64,000 nt of DNA, taken from the NCBI RefSeq assembly GCF_023276435.1, contig NZ_JALLPO010000018.1, positions 1 through 64,000 of the forward strand, written 5' to 3'. Position numbers and translations under genes: made by a program. Numbering within the stretch: the first letter of the stretch is position 1; each line of letters begins with the position of its first letter. Shown here in pieces: positions 44,534 to 54,581 of the stretch. The notes below the pieces were generated by a model. The model was not told the DNA's origin. It ran no database searches and worked only from the letters and a program-made list of their open reading frames with translations. The DNA is from Sphaerisporangium perillae. Its GTDB lineage: Bacteria > Actinomycetota > Actinomycetes > Streptosporangiales > Streptosporangiaceae.

Positions 44534-45611
44534 TCCGTCCCCCTCCCATTCGCCGAGTCGCCGGCGCGCCGGGCGGGGCCACCGGAGGTGTCGGAAGCCG
44601 CCGGCTCCTCGCGATCAGCCGGTTCCGGAGGGCCGGGCAGGTCGGTGGGACCGATCGGGAAGTGGCAGGCGGTCAGGTGGGCGGTGCCTTCCAGCGCCGG
44701 CTCCTGGACCGAGCAGATCTCCCCGGCCCTCGGGCAGCGCGGGTGGAACCGGCAGCCGGACGGCGGGTCGATCGGCGAGGGCACGTCACCGGTGAGGATG
44801 ACGCGGCTGCGCCGGTCGGCGGCGTCGGGGTCGGCGACGGCGGTGGCGGAGAGCAGGGCGTCCGCGTACGGGTGGCGGGGGTGCTCGTACAGCTCGTCGG
44901 CCTCGGCCAGCTCCGCCACCCGGCCGAGGTACATGACGGCGATGCGGTCGCTGACGTGCCGGACCACCGACAGGTCGTGCGCGATGAACAGGTAGGTGAG
45001 CCCGAAGTCGTCCTGCAGGTCCTTGAGCAGGTTGAGGATCTGCGCCTGGATCGACACGTCCAGCGCCGAGACGGGCTCGTCACAGATGATCAGCCGGGGC
45101 TTGAGCGCGAGGGCCCGGGCGACGCCGATGCGCTGCCGCTGGCCTCCGGAGAACTCCGCGGGGAACCGGTTGTAGTGCTCGGGGTTCAGCCCGACGCGTT
45201 CCATCAGCCCGGAGACCGCGCGCCGCCGCTCTCTCGCGGTGCCGACGCCGTGGATGACCAGGGGGTCGGCGATGATCGAGCCGACGCGCCTGCGCGGGTT
45301 GAGCGAGCCGTAGGGGTCCTGGAACATCACCTGGATGTCCCTGCGGAACGGCCGCATGGCACTACGCGACAGGTTGGTGATGTCCTGACCGTCGAAGGTG
45401 ACCGTACCGGACGTCACGGGATGCAGCCCGGCGATGCAGCGGGCGAGCGTCGACTTGCCGCAGCCGGTCTCGCCCACCAGGCCCAGGGTCTCGCCGGGGG
45501 CCAGGGTCAGGCTCACCCCGTCGACGGCGTGCACCTGCCCGACGGTGCGCCGCAGCACCGCGCCCTCGTTGATGGGGAAGTGCTTGACCACGTCCCGGAC
45601 CTCGAGCAGGT

Positions 45612-45615
<4 letters not shown>
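44530..45615 (-). CDS. Oligopeptide ABC transporter ATPase (OppF/DppF type)
   Basis: 361 residues. Walker [20 protein letters not shown] signature [17 protein letters not shown] and Walker [15 protein letters not shown] are all intact. The C-terminal OppF-type extension contains [19 protein letters not shown], the Cys motif that binds an iron-sulfur cluster in some family members. It pairs with the OppD-type ATPase to drive uptake. The ATG overlaps the OppD stop as ATGA. The last 45 residues are Pro/Glu-rich and disordered. Confidence 0.93.
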
Positions 45616-46640
<1,025 letters not shown>

Positions 46641-46704
46641 CCACCGGTCCTTCGTCCGCGTTTCCCGGTCACGAGGCCCGTGACCGGCTTCTCCGTCACG
46701 TCCA

Positions 46705-48522
46705 TCACGGGCTCGGCGGGTCCAGCCAGAGGTTGGTGACGTCGTAGAGCTGGAACGAGGGCAGGTAGAGCGCGTTCTTCACCCGCTTGGAGTGGTAGAT
46801 CGGCGTGTTCTGGTTCTGGAACGGCACGATCACCGCGTCGGCCATCACCTTCTGGTCCACCTGATGCCACAGGGCGGCGGACTTCGCCTGGTCGGGCTCG
46901 GCCAGCGCCTGCTTGATCAGGTCGTCGACCTCCGGGTTGCTGTAGCAGCCGTAGTTGGAGGTGCCCGGCGTGCAGTTGGTCTGGAACAGCGGCTGCGACA
47001 CCGACCGCCCGTTGTTGCCGTACCAGTCGGGCACCCACCCCGGCGCCGAGATGTCCCACTTGCTGTCCTTGGCGATGGACGGGGCCTGCAGGAACGCGCC
47101 GTAGTAGTCGCCCTGCCGGACCGGCAGGCCCTTGACCGTGATGCCACACTTCTTCAGGTCGGCGGAGTAGGACTGGAAGACCGACGGGTGGTTGCCCGCG
47201 TTGCGGAACGCGCCGATGAGGGTCAGGCCATTCGGGTACCCCGCCTCGCTCAGCATCTGCTTGCACTCGGCCGGGTCGCCCTCGTCGTTCGGCGTCGGGT
47301 AGGGGTTGTACTCCTGATAGCCGATGTTGCCCGGCGGGATGGCCGTGTGCAGCGGCGTGTTGAGGTCCTTGCCGCCGTAGATCTTGCCGATCGCCACCTT
47401 GCTGATCGCGTACTCGATGGCCTGGCGGACCTCGAGCTTGCCCATGGCCCCGTTCTCGTTCTTGCTCTGCAGGTTGAACACGAGGTAGGGGTTGGTGATC
47501 GCGCCGGGGAACACCTTGTAGTTCGGGTCGCCGGAGGCGGTCAGGCGGGGAAGCTGCGCCGTGGGCACCGGCAGGTCCCAGGCCAGGTCGGCGGTGCCGG
47601 CCTCGAGCTGCTGCTGCACGCTGTCCGGCTCGGTGACGCCCTGCTTGACCTCGATCGCGTCCACGTACTGGTGGCGGATCGGGTCCGCCTCCTGCTTCCA
47701 GGCCGGGTTGCGCTCCAGCCGGATCTCCTTCGTCGCCACGTACTTGGTGATCTTGTAGGGGCCGTTGGAGATGACGTGCTGGCGGAACGCGGCGTCGTCG
47801 GGGGCGTACTGGTCGTACTCCACCGGCGCCGCCGAGGCGAAGTTCAGCGACAGGATGTTGAGGAAGTCGCTGGCCGGCTGGATCAGCGTGAACACCAGCG
47901 TCTTGTCGTCCTTGGCCTGGACCCCCGAGACGTCGTGCGAGTTCTGGAAGTCGGCGAGGGCCTTGGGCGTGGGCTTGTCCTTCTCGAACGCCTTGGCGTA
48001 GGCGGCGCAGTACTCGGCCATGCCCTTGATCGTGCTGGTGTAGTAGCCGGGCGCCCCCGCGCCCGCCACCGGGTTGCAGAGGCGCTTGAAGCCGCGCAGG
48101 TAGTCCTGCGCCGTGACCGGCCGGGGCGGCGTGGTGTCCCATTGGACGCCGTCGCGGAGCTTGACGGTGTAGGTGAGCAGATCCTGGCTCAGGCCGCCGT
48201 TGGCCGTGGTCGGGACCTCGGTGGCGACGTCGGGGACGACCTCCAGCGCCTTCTTCAGGTCGGCCTGCGCCGCCAGCGAGAACAGCTGGCGGGCATAGGC
48301 CCGCAGGATGCCGTTGGTCACGGTGTAGTAGCTGCTGGTCGGGTCGAGGTGGTCGACGTCGCCGCCTCCGACGAGCCGCAGCGTGCCGCCCTGGACCGGC
48401 TTGCCGGCCTGCTCAGGGGTGGCGGAGTTCCTGGTGCCGCCGCCGCTGTCCGTCTGACAGGCCGTGGCGAGCAGTGTCGCCGCCGCCGCGACCGCGATGG
48501 TGAGATGGCGCCTTTTGGCCAT
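46705..48522 (-). CDS. Family 5 oligopeptide-binding lipoprotein
   Basis: 605 residues from an ATG with GGAGGG upstream. The lipoprotein signal (RRHLTIAVAAAATLLATAC) puts the lipidated Cys near residue 24. The SBP_bac_5 fold is shown by GGTLRLVGGGDVDHLDPTSS, LLTYTVKLRDGVQWDTTPPR with TAQDYLRGFKR, and VRQAIEYAISKVAIGKI. It captures peptides or peptide-like ligands for the permease encoded downstream. It is the first gene of the operon; a 519-base region upstream separates it from the divergent ligase gene. Ligand specificity cannot be deduced. Confidence 0.92.
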   Translation of the reverse strand: MAKRRHLTIAVAAAATLLATACQTDSGGGTRNSATPEQAGKPVQGGTLRLVGGGDVDHLDPTSSYYTVTNGILRAYARQLFSLAAQADLKKALEVVPDVATEVPTTANGGLSQDLLTYTVKLRDGVQWDTTPPRPVTAQDYLRGFKRLCNPVAGAGAPGYYTSTIKGMAEYCAAYAKAFEKDKPTPKALADFQNSHDVSGVQAKDDKTLVFTLIQPASDFLNILSLNFASAAPVEYDQYAPDDAAFRQHVISNGPYKITKYVATKEIRLERNPAWKQEADPIRHQYVDAIEVKQGVTEPDSVQQQLEAGTADLAWDLPVPTAQLPRLTASGDPNYKVFPGAITNPYLVFNLQSKNENGAMGKLEVRQAIEYAISKVAIGKIYGGKDLNTPLHTAIPPGNIGYQEYNPYPTPNDEGDPAECKQMLSEAGYPNGLTLIGAFRNAGNHPSVFQSYSADLKKCGITVKGLPVRQGDYYGAFLQAPSIAKDSKWDISAPGWVPDWYGNNGRSVSQPLFQTNCTPGTSNYGCYSNPEVDDLIKQALAEPDQAKSAALWHQVDQKVMADAVIVPFQNQNTPIYHSKRVKNALYLPSFQLYDVTNLWLDPPSP

Positions 48523-49041
48523 CTGCCCTCCTGGTGCCGAGATGGGGGATCCTGGTGGCCGGTCGCAGGGCGGGCGTCTGTATCGTGGCGTGCACCCTGC
48601 GGCACGTGGGGGCTTGCTCCGAAACGGTGGGCTTGCTGTCGATCGAGAATCGCTCTGCTTGAAGGAACCCACTCCGCGGGGCGGCTGTCGAGTGCGGTTA
48701 TCCAACCGATGGAGAGGCGCGATCCATAAGTGATGCCGGTTCGATGATGAAACATCAGCGAATCGCGACATAGGCGCACAGTTTCCGCACATAACCGCTA
48801 CGACCTGCGCTTACTTGTGATCTCGCGGGCGATGGCCTGACGCGTCCATGATTTCGATCACGGCCTGACCAGCCAGGGTCGACCTGGAGTTGACCATGGA
48901 CAGGACACCGGCGGGCCGCCAAAAGGCTCGCTCTCGCGACGGCACACGCCAGGTAAACCCGGTTTCCGGACAATTAGCGCGGGAACCCAGATATTTGGAC
49001 ATCAGCTTTCTCCTGGGTGGACCCGCGATGAGGTGATGCCG
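48523..49041. other. Divergent intergenic region between transporter and ligase genes
   Basis: 519 bases without a supportable gene. It contains the ribosome binding sites of both flanking genes and an inverted repeat at 48740. The central part (about 48700-48830) is somewhat AT-richer and is the likely promoter area. No riboswitch or T-box could be recognised. Confidence 0.4.
48740..48762. promoter_or_regulatory. Inverted repeat upstream of the peptide transporter
   Basis: ttcgatgatg-aaa-catcagcgaa pairs over nine of ten positions, with one internal mismatch. In the AT-richer part of the divergent gap it could be a regulator operator or an RNA hairpin in the transporter leader. Confidence 0.4.
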
Positions 49042-50274
49042 ATGATGGAATTCGCGACCTCGCAGCGGAGCCTCCCAGGTCCCAGGCTCACCATGGGGAT
49101 GGAAGAGGAGTTCCTGCTGATCGATCCCGGCAGCGGGCGCCTGTGCCCCCTGGCCGACCAGGTGCTGCGCCGCATCGACGGTCCGATGGCATGCCAGTTC
49201 GTGCCGGAGCTGACCAAGTGCCAGATCGAGAGCAACAGCGCCGTCCACACCGACCTGCGGCGGCTCGCGGCCGACCTGCTGCGCCTGCGGAACATCGCGG
49301 CCGACGCGGCCGAGGCCGCGGGCACGGCCCTGACCGCCGGCGGCACGTGCCTCGACGGCTGCGGCGGCATGCCCGCGCTGAGCTCCTCACCTCGTTACTG
49401 GCGCATGTACGGGCAGTACCGGGCGCTGCTGTACGGCCAGGGGGTGTGCGGCTGCCACGTCCACGTGGGGATCGCCGACCGGGAGGAGGCGGTCCAGGTC
49501 AGCAACCACGTGCGTCCCTGGCTCCCGCTCCTGCAGGCGCTGACCGCCAACTCCCCCATCACCGACGGAATGGACACCGGGTACGCGAGCTGGCGCGCGA
49601 TGCAGTGGGCGCGCTGGCCGAGCGCCGGGCCGCCGCCGTTCTTCCTCTCGGCCGAGCACTACGAGAACCTGCTGGCCGGCCTGCGCGCCAGCGGGGCGAT
49701 CCTCGACCGGGGCATGGTGTACTGGCTGGTCAGGCTCTCCCACCACCTGCCGACCCTGGAGTTCCGCACCGCCGACACCTGCGCCACGGTCGAGGAGGCC
49801 ATCGTGCTGGCGGGGCTGGTCCGCGCGCTGGCCGCGACCGCACTCGCCGACGTGCGCAGGGGCGTCCCGGCGCCCCTCATCGACCACGTGCTGCTGTGCG
49901 CCGCGTACTGGCGGGCCGCCCGCGACGGCATGGAGGGCGACGCCTTCGACCTGCTGACCGGCCGCGTCGTGCCCAGCTGGCTGATGGCCGAGCGGCTGCT
50001 GGAGCGCGTCGGGCAGAGCCTCGCCGACAGCGGCGACCTGTCACTGGTGACGGCCGCCCTGCACCGCCTGCGGCGCCGCGGCTCAGCGGCGGCACGCCAG
50101 CGCGTGGCCTACCGCCGCCGCAGCCGCGTCACGGACGTGGCCGAGCTGCTCATCCGGCAGACCCGCGCCGTCCCGGAGTTCCTCCTGCGTCCCGGCCCGC
50201 CCGCCCGCCCCGCCGTCGCGGGCATCCTCACCGACGCGGGCTCCGACGTCGAGGAAGAGCCCGCCGGCCTGTGA
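49042..50274 (+). CDS. Carboxylate-amine ligase, YbdK/GCS2 family
   Basis: About 410 residues; ATG 49042 is preferred because GAGG lies eight bases upstream, with ATG 49045, ATG 49036 and GTG 49033 as close alternatives. The glutamate-cysteine ligase type 2 fold is shown by TMGMEEEFLLIDP, KCQIESNSAVHTDLR, the metal-binding GVCGCHVHVGIADRE and PTLEFRTADTCATVEEA. YbdK proteins have weak gamma-glutamyl-cysteine ligase activity; actinobacterial relatives include EgtA of ergothioneine synthesis, but no ergothioneine genes are nearby. The acidic 25-residue tail is not conserved. Confidence 0.88.
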   Translation: MMEFATSQRSLPGPRLTMGMEEEFLLIDPGSGRLCPLADQVLRRIDGPMACQFVPELTKCQIESNSAVHTDLRRLAADLLRLRNIAADAAEAAGTALTAGGTCLDGCGGMPALSSSPRYWRMYGQYRALLYGQGVCGCHVHVGIADREEAVQVSNHVRPWLPLLQALTANSPITDGMDTGYASWRAMQWARWPSAGPPPFFLSAEHYENLLAGLRASGAILDRGMVYWLVRLSHHLPTLEFRTADTCATVEEAIVLAGLVRALAATALADVRRGVPAPLIDHVLLCAAYWRAARDGMEGDAFDLLTGRVVPSWLMAERLLERVGQSLADSGDLSLVTAALHRLRRRGSAAARQRVAYRRRSRVTDVAELLIRQTRAVPEFLLRPGPPARPAVAGILTDAGSDVEEEPAGL

Positions 50275-50324
50275 GGAGCCCCGGCGCCACGGACACGGGG
50301 GCCAGGCGAGCGCGAAGGGCCGGC

Positions 50325-51575
50325 TCACGAGCCGACCCGCCAGGAGTGCAGGTAGTCGGCCTGGACGGCGGTGAGCGCGTCGATGTCGATGCCCGCCGCC
50401 GCCAGCTTGAGCCGCGCCACCTCCGCGTCGATCTCCGCCGGCACGTCGTACACGCCCGGCGCGAGCCCCGCCCGCTCTTCGGCGAGCCAGGCGACGGCGA
50501 GGGCCTGCGCGGAGAACGACATGTCCATGACCGCCGCCGGATGCCCCTCCGCGGCCGTCAGGTTGACCAGGCGGCCCTCGGCGAGCAGCAGGAGGCGCCG
50601 TCCATCGGCCAGGACGTATTCGTCCGTGTGCGGCCGCACGCCGAAGTTGATGTCCTCGGCCATCGTCTCCAGCGCCCGCACGTCGATCTCGACGTCGAAG
50701 TGGCCGGCGTTGGCCAGGATGGCGCCGTCCCTCATCACGGCGAGGTGCTCGCCGCGGATCACGTCACGGTTGCCGGTGACCGTGATGAACAGGTCGCCGG
50801 CGCGGGCCGCCTCGGCCATCGGCAGCACCTCGTAGCCCTGCAGGCTGGCGTCCAGCGCCTTGACCGGGTCGATCTCGGTCACGATCACCCGGGCGCCCTG
50901 ACCCTTGGCCCGCTCGGCGACGCCGCGCCCGCAGAAGCCGAACCCGGCCACGACGATCGTGCGGCCCGCGAGCAGCGTGTTGGTGGCCCGCATGATGCCG
51001 TCCAGCGTGGACTGCCCGGTGCCGTACCTGTTGTCGAACATCCGCTTGGTGCGGGTGTCGTTCACGGCGACCACCGGGAAACGCAGCGCCTGCTCGGCCG
51101 CCATCTGGCGCAGCCGGATGATGCCGGTCGTGGTCTCCTCGCAGCCGCCCGAAACGCCGTCCAGCAGCTCGACGCGCTCGGTGTGCAGGATGTTCACCAG
51201 GTCGCAGCCGTCGTCGAGCACGATGTCGGGGCCGATGTCCAGCGCCTGGTGGATGTGCCGGTAGTAGGTCTCGCGGTCCACGCCGGCCCGCGCGTGCACC
51301 GCGACGCCGTACGAGCGCAGCGCGGCCGCGACGTCGTTCTGGGTGGAGAGCGGGTTGGACGCGGCCAGGGCGATCTCGGCCCCTCCGGCCTTCAGCGCGC
51401 CGACGAGCACCGCCGTCTCGGCGGTCACGTGCAGGCAGGCAGCGATCTTCAGGCCCTCGAGCGGGCGCGCGTCGCCGAACCGCGCCCCGATGGCGCGCAG
51501 CACGGGCATGGAGCGCAACGCCCAGTCGATCCGCCGTTCCCCGGCCTCGGCGAGCGACGTGTCCGCGACATCCAC
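50325..51575 (-). CDS. Second adenosylhomocysteinase-like protein, short (archaeal/Thermotoga) type
   Basis: 416 residues, about 60 shorter than its neighbour. The SAHH fold is complete: LKIAACLHVTAETAVLVGAL, SNPLSTQNDVAAALRSYGV, GCEETTTGIIRLRQM, VNDTRTKRMFDNRYGTGQS and the NAD-binding GFGFCGRGVAERAKGQGARV. The C-terminus ends QADYLHSWRVGS, as in short SAHHs, without the KPDHYRY tail that reaches the partner subunit's NAD site in long forms. In archaea such proteins can prefer S-inosylhomocysteine. It starts 76 bases after sahH on the same strand and is probably co-transcribed. Start is GTG. Confidence 0.88.
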   Translation of the reverse strand: MDVADTSLAEAGERRIDWALRSMPVLRAIGARFGDARPLEGLKIAACLHVTAETAVLVGALKAGGAEIALAASNPLSTQNDVAAALRSYGVAVHARAGVDRETYYRHIHQALDIGPDIVLDDGCDLVNILHTERVELLDGVSGGCEETTTGIIRLRQMAAEQALRFPVVAVNDTRTKRMFDNRYGTGQSTLDGIMRATNTLLAGRTIVVAGFGFCGRGVAERAKGQGARVIVTEIDPVKALDASLQGYEVLPMAEAARAGDLFITVTGNRDVIRGEHLAVMRDGAILANAGHFDVEIDVRALETMAEDINFGVRPHTDEYVLADGRRLLLLAEGRLVNLTAAEGHPAAVMDMSFSAQALAVAWLAEERAGLAPGVYDVPAEIDAEVARLKLAAAGIDIDALTAVQADYLHSWRVGS

Positions 51576-51651
51576 GATTCCCCCTGTGCTGCCCCGATGG
51601 CGAAAGGTCCCCGCGCGGGACCGCGCGGGGACCTGGCCACGGCCGTGTCGA

Positions 51652-53079
51652 TCAGTAGCGGTAGTGGTCCGGCTTGTACGGGCCCTCGACGTCGACGCCG
51701 ATGTACTCGGCCTGCGCCTTGGTGAGCTTGGTGAGCTTCACGCCGAGCGCGTCGAGGTGGAGCCGCGCGACCTTCTCGTCCAGGTGCTTGGGCAGCACGT
51801 AGACGCCGATGGGGTACTCCTCGGTCTTCGTGAACAGCTCGATCTGCGCGATCACCTGGTTGGTGAAGGAGTTCGACATCACGAAGCTCGGGTGGCCGGT
51901 GGCGCAGCCGAGGTTCATCAGGCGGCCCTCGGCGAGCACGATGATCTGGTGCCCGTCGGGGAAGGTCCAGGTGTGGACCTGCGGCTTGACCTCGGTCTTC
52001 ACGATGCCGTCGATCTTCGCCAGGCCGGCCATGTCGATCTCGTTGTCGAAGTGGCCGATGTTGGAGACGATCGCGTTGTGCTTCATCCGGCCCATGTGGT
52101 CGGCCGTGATGATGTCGAAGTTGCCGGTCGTGGTCACGAAGATGTCCGCGATGCCGACGACGTCGTCGAGGGTCGTCACCTGGAAGCCGTCCATGGCCGC
52201 CTGGAGCGCGCAGATCGGGTCGATCTCGGTGACGATCACCCGGGCGCCCTGGCCGCGCAGCGCGTCGGCACAGCCCTTGCCCACGTCGCCGTAGCCGCAG
52301 ACCACCGCGACCTTGCCGCCGATGAGCACGTCGGTGGCGCGGTTGAGACCGTCGATCACGCTGTGGCGGCAGCCGTACTTGTTGTCGAACTTCGACTTGG
52401 TGACCGAGTCGTTGACGTTGATCGCCGGGAAGAGCAGCGAGCCGGCCTTGAACATCTCGTACAGGCGGTGGACGCCGGTCGTGGTCTCCTCGGTGACGCC
52501 CTTGATGTCCTGGGCGACGGAGGTCCACCGGCCCTCGGAGGAGACCGTGCGGCGGAGGAGATCGAGGATGATCTTCCACTCCTCCGGGTCGTCCTCGGAG
52601 GCGGAGGGGACGGCGCCGGCCTTCTCGTACTCGGCGCCCTTGTGGACGAGCAGCGTGGCGTCACCGCCGTCGTCGAGGATCATGTTCGGGCCGCCGCCGC
52701 CGGGCCAGGACAGCGCCTGCTCGGTGCACCACCAGTACTCCTCCAGCGTCTCGCCCTTCCAGGCGAACACCGGAACGCCCTTGGGGTCGTCGACGGTGCC
52801 GTCGGGGCCGACCACCACCGCGGCGGCGGCGTGGTCCTGGGTGGAGAAGATGTTGCAGCTCACCCAGCGGACGTCGGCGCCGAGAGCGACCAGCGTCTCG
52901 ATCAGCACCGCGGTCTGGATGGTCATGTGGAGCGAGCCCATGATCTTGGCTCCGCTCAGCGGGCGCGCCTCGGCGTACTCGCGGCGGATCGACATCAGGC
53001 CCGGCATCTCATGCTCGGCGAGCAGGATCTCTCTGCGTCCGAAATCGGCCAGCGCAAGGTCGGCGACCTTGAAGTCCAT
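51652..53079 (-). CDS. sahH: S-adenosylhomocysteine hydrolase (canonical, long form)
   Basis: 475 residues, the usual bacterial/actinobacterial length including the 40-residue insert ([20 protein letters not shown]). It reversibly splits SAH into homocysteine and adenosine, relieving product inhibition of methyltransferases. Motifs are [58 protein letters not shown]-binding [20 protein letters not shown] and the tail KPDHYRY with Lys and Tyr contacting NAD. ATG start. It is divergent from a MerR gene 111 bases away. Orthologue of Rv3248c by context. Confidence 0.97.
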   Translation of the reverse strand: MDFKVADLALADFGRREILLAEHEMPGLMSIRREYAEARPLSGAKIMGSLHMTIQTAVLIETLVALGADVRWVSCNIFSTQDHAAAAVVVGPDGTVDDPKGVPVFAWKGETLEEYWWCTEQALSWPGGGGPNMILDDGGDATLLVHKGAEYEKAGAVPSASEDDPEEWKIILDLLRRTVSSEGRWTSVAQDIKGVTEETTTGVHRLYEMFKAGSLLFPAINVNDSVTKSKFDNKYGCRHSVIDGLNRATDVLIGGKVAVVCGYGDVGKGCADALRGQGARVIVTEIDPICALQAAMDGFQVTTLDDVVGIADIFVTTTGNFDIITADHMGRMKHNAIVSNIGHFDNEIDMAGLAKIDGIVKTEVKPQVHTWTFPDGHQIIVLAEGRLMNLGCATGHPSFVMSNSFTNQVIAQIELFTKTEEYPIGVYVLPKHLDEKVARLHLDALGVKLTKLTKAQAEYIGVDVEGPYKPDHYRY

Positions 53080-53190
53080 TGCGTCTTCCCCTCAACCCGA
53101 TCGTTGCGTCTCTGCGAGTTTAAGAGGCGCCCGCACCCCAACGCATCCCCAGTTCTATGAACCTGACACAATAATGTAAGAATTGGCTCC

Positions 53191-53523
53191 ATGCGCATCA
53201 CTGAGGCGGCGAAGCGCCTGGGAATGTCCCCCCGCATGCTCCGCTACCGGGAGGCGCTCGGCCTGCTGCCGCCGACGCGGGACAAGGGCTCCCACCGGCG
53301 GTTCGGACCCGAGGAGCTGGCCGCCGTCACCCAGGCGATGGAGCTGGAACGGCGCTTCGACGTCTCCCCGGCCGAACTCGCCTTCGGCATGCGCGTCCTC
53401 AGCGAGCCGGCCGTCGCCCAGGCCGTACGCGACCTGGGGCTGCGCATCGGGCGCATCCACGCCCCGCGCCGCGCCCTGGACTTCGAGAAGGAGAAGGCCC
53501 TGCGCCTGCTCAGGGGCAGATGA
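53191..53523 (+). CDS. Small MerR-family regulator
   Basis: 110 residues. The MerR helix-turn-helix is MRITEAAKRLGMSPRMLRYR followed by EALGLLPPTRDKGSHRRFGP. The rest is a short helical dimerisation region with no effector cysteines, so it is unlikely to be a metal sensor. It is divergent from sahH; the 111-base gap could let one operator govern both genes. I found no convincing operator or SAH riboswitch in it. Ribosome binding site is weak; the message may be leaderless. Confidence 0.83.
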   Translation: MRITEAAKRLGMSPRMLRYREALGLLPPTRDKGSHRRFGPEELAAVTQAMELERRFDVSPAELAFGMRVLSEPAVAQAVRDLGLRIGRIHAPRRALDFEKEKALRLLRGR

Positions 53524-53578
53524 CGGTCAGGCCGCTCCTGGCGGTCAGGCCGTGGCCGGTCAGGCCGTCCCCGCCCGG

Positions 53579-54514
53579 TCAGGCCGTCGGAGCGCGGTCG
53601 GCCTCCGCGCGGTACAGATCGGGCTCCAGGTAGATCACCTTGGCGATCGGCACGGCCTCGCGGATGCGCCGCTCGGCCTCGTCGATGCCCTTGGCCACAT
53701 CGGCCGCCGTGTCGTCGTGCTCCACGGCGATCTTCGCGGCGACCAGCAGCTCCTCGGGGCCGAGGTGGAGGGTGCGCAGGTGGATGACCCGGCTCACCTC
53801 CGGGGCGCCTTCCAGTGCCTCACAGATCTTGTCCTCGACCTCGGGCGTCGCGCTCTCGCCGATCAGCAGCGACTTGGTCTCGATGGCCAGGATCACCGCG
53901 ATGATCGCGAGCAGCACGCCGATCATCAGCGTGCCGATGCCGTCCCAGACGCCGTCGCCGGTCACCACGGCCATCGCCACGCCGAACAGCGCGAAGACCA
54001 GGCCGAGCAGGGCTCCCAGGTCCTCCAGGAGCACGACGGGCAGTTCGGGGGCCTTGGCCCGCCGGATAAACGTGAACCACGAGTGGTCGCCCTTGAGGGT
54101 CCTGGACTCCAGGATCGCGGTACGGAACGAGAAGCCCTCGGCGATGATCGCGAAGATCAGCACGCCGAACGCCCAGATCGGCGACTCCACGTGGTGGGGG
54201 TGCATGATCTTCTCGACGCCCTCGTAGAGCGAGAACGCCGCGCCGATGGTGAACAGCACGACGGCGACCACGAAGGCGTAGAAGTAGCGCTCGCGGCCGT
54301 ACCCGAACGGGTGCCTGCGGTTCTCCCGCTTCTGGGAACGCTTGCCGCCGAGCAGCAGCAGCGCCTGGTTGCCGGAGTCCGCCACCGAGTGCACCGACTC
54401 GGCGAGCATCGACGACGACCCCGTGAACAGGAACGCCACGAACTTCGCCACCGCGATGGCCAGGTTGGCGCTCAACGCCGCGATGATCGCCTTGGTACCG
54501 CCGCCCGCGCTCAC
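53579..54514 (-). CDS. Cation diffusion facilitator family transporter
   Basis: 311 residues from a GTG with GGTGGAG upstream; the frame is open further upstream but the extension is not hydrophobic or conserved. Six membrane segments are seen. Metal-site residues appear in MLAESVHSVADSGNQALLLL (His and Asp of helix 2) and VVLLEDLGALLGLVFALFG (Glu/Asp of helix 5). FGYGRERYFYAFVVAVVLFT is a conserved CDF block. The cytoplasmic C-terminal domain covers about 225-311. It would export Zn, Co, Fe or Mn by proton exchange; the metal is not predictable. Same strand as the SIS-manB group but 68 bases downstream of it. Confidence 0.9.
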   Translation of the reverse strand: MSAGGGTKAIIAALSANLAIAVAKFVAFLFTGSSSMLAESVHSVADSGNQALLLLGGKRSQKRENRRHPFGYGRERYFYAFVVAVVLFTIGAAFSLYEGVEKIMHPHHVESPIWAFGVLIFAIIAEGFSFRTAILESRTLKGDHSWFTFIRRAKAPELPVVLLEDLGALLGLVFALFGVAMAVVTGDGVWDGIGTLMIGVLLAIIAVILAIETKSLLIGESATPEVEDKICEALEGAPEVSRVIHLRTLHLGPEELLVAAKIAVEHDDTAADVAKGIDEAERRIREAVPIAKVIYLEPDLYRAEADRAPTA

Positions 54515-54581
54515 CCGCAGTCTCCACCCATTCCGTTCAGACCGTGCTCGAACCCCGCCGGAAAAGCGGTCACAGCAGATC

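Noticed and set aside
53080-53190. SAH or SAM riboswitch upstream of sahH
   Set aside because: The gap lacks the conserved helices and loops of the known classes, and much of it is needed for divergent promoters.
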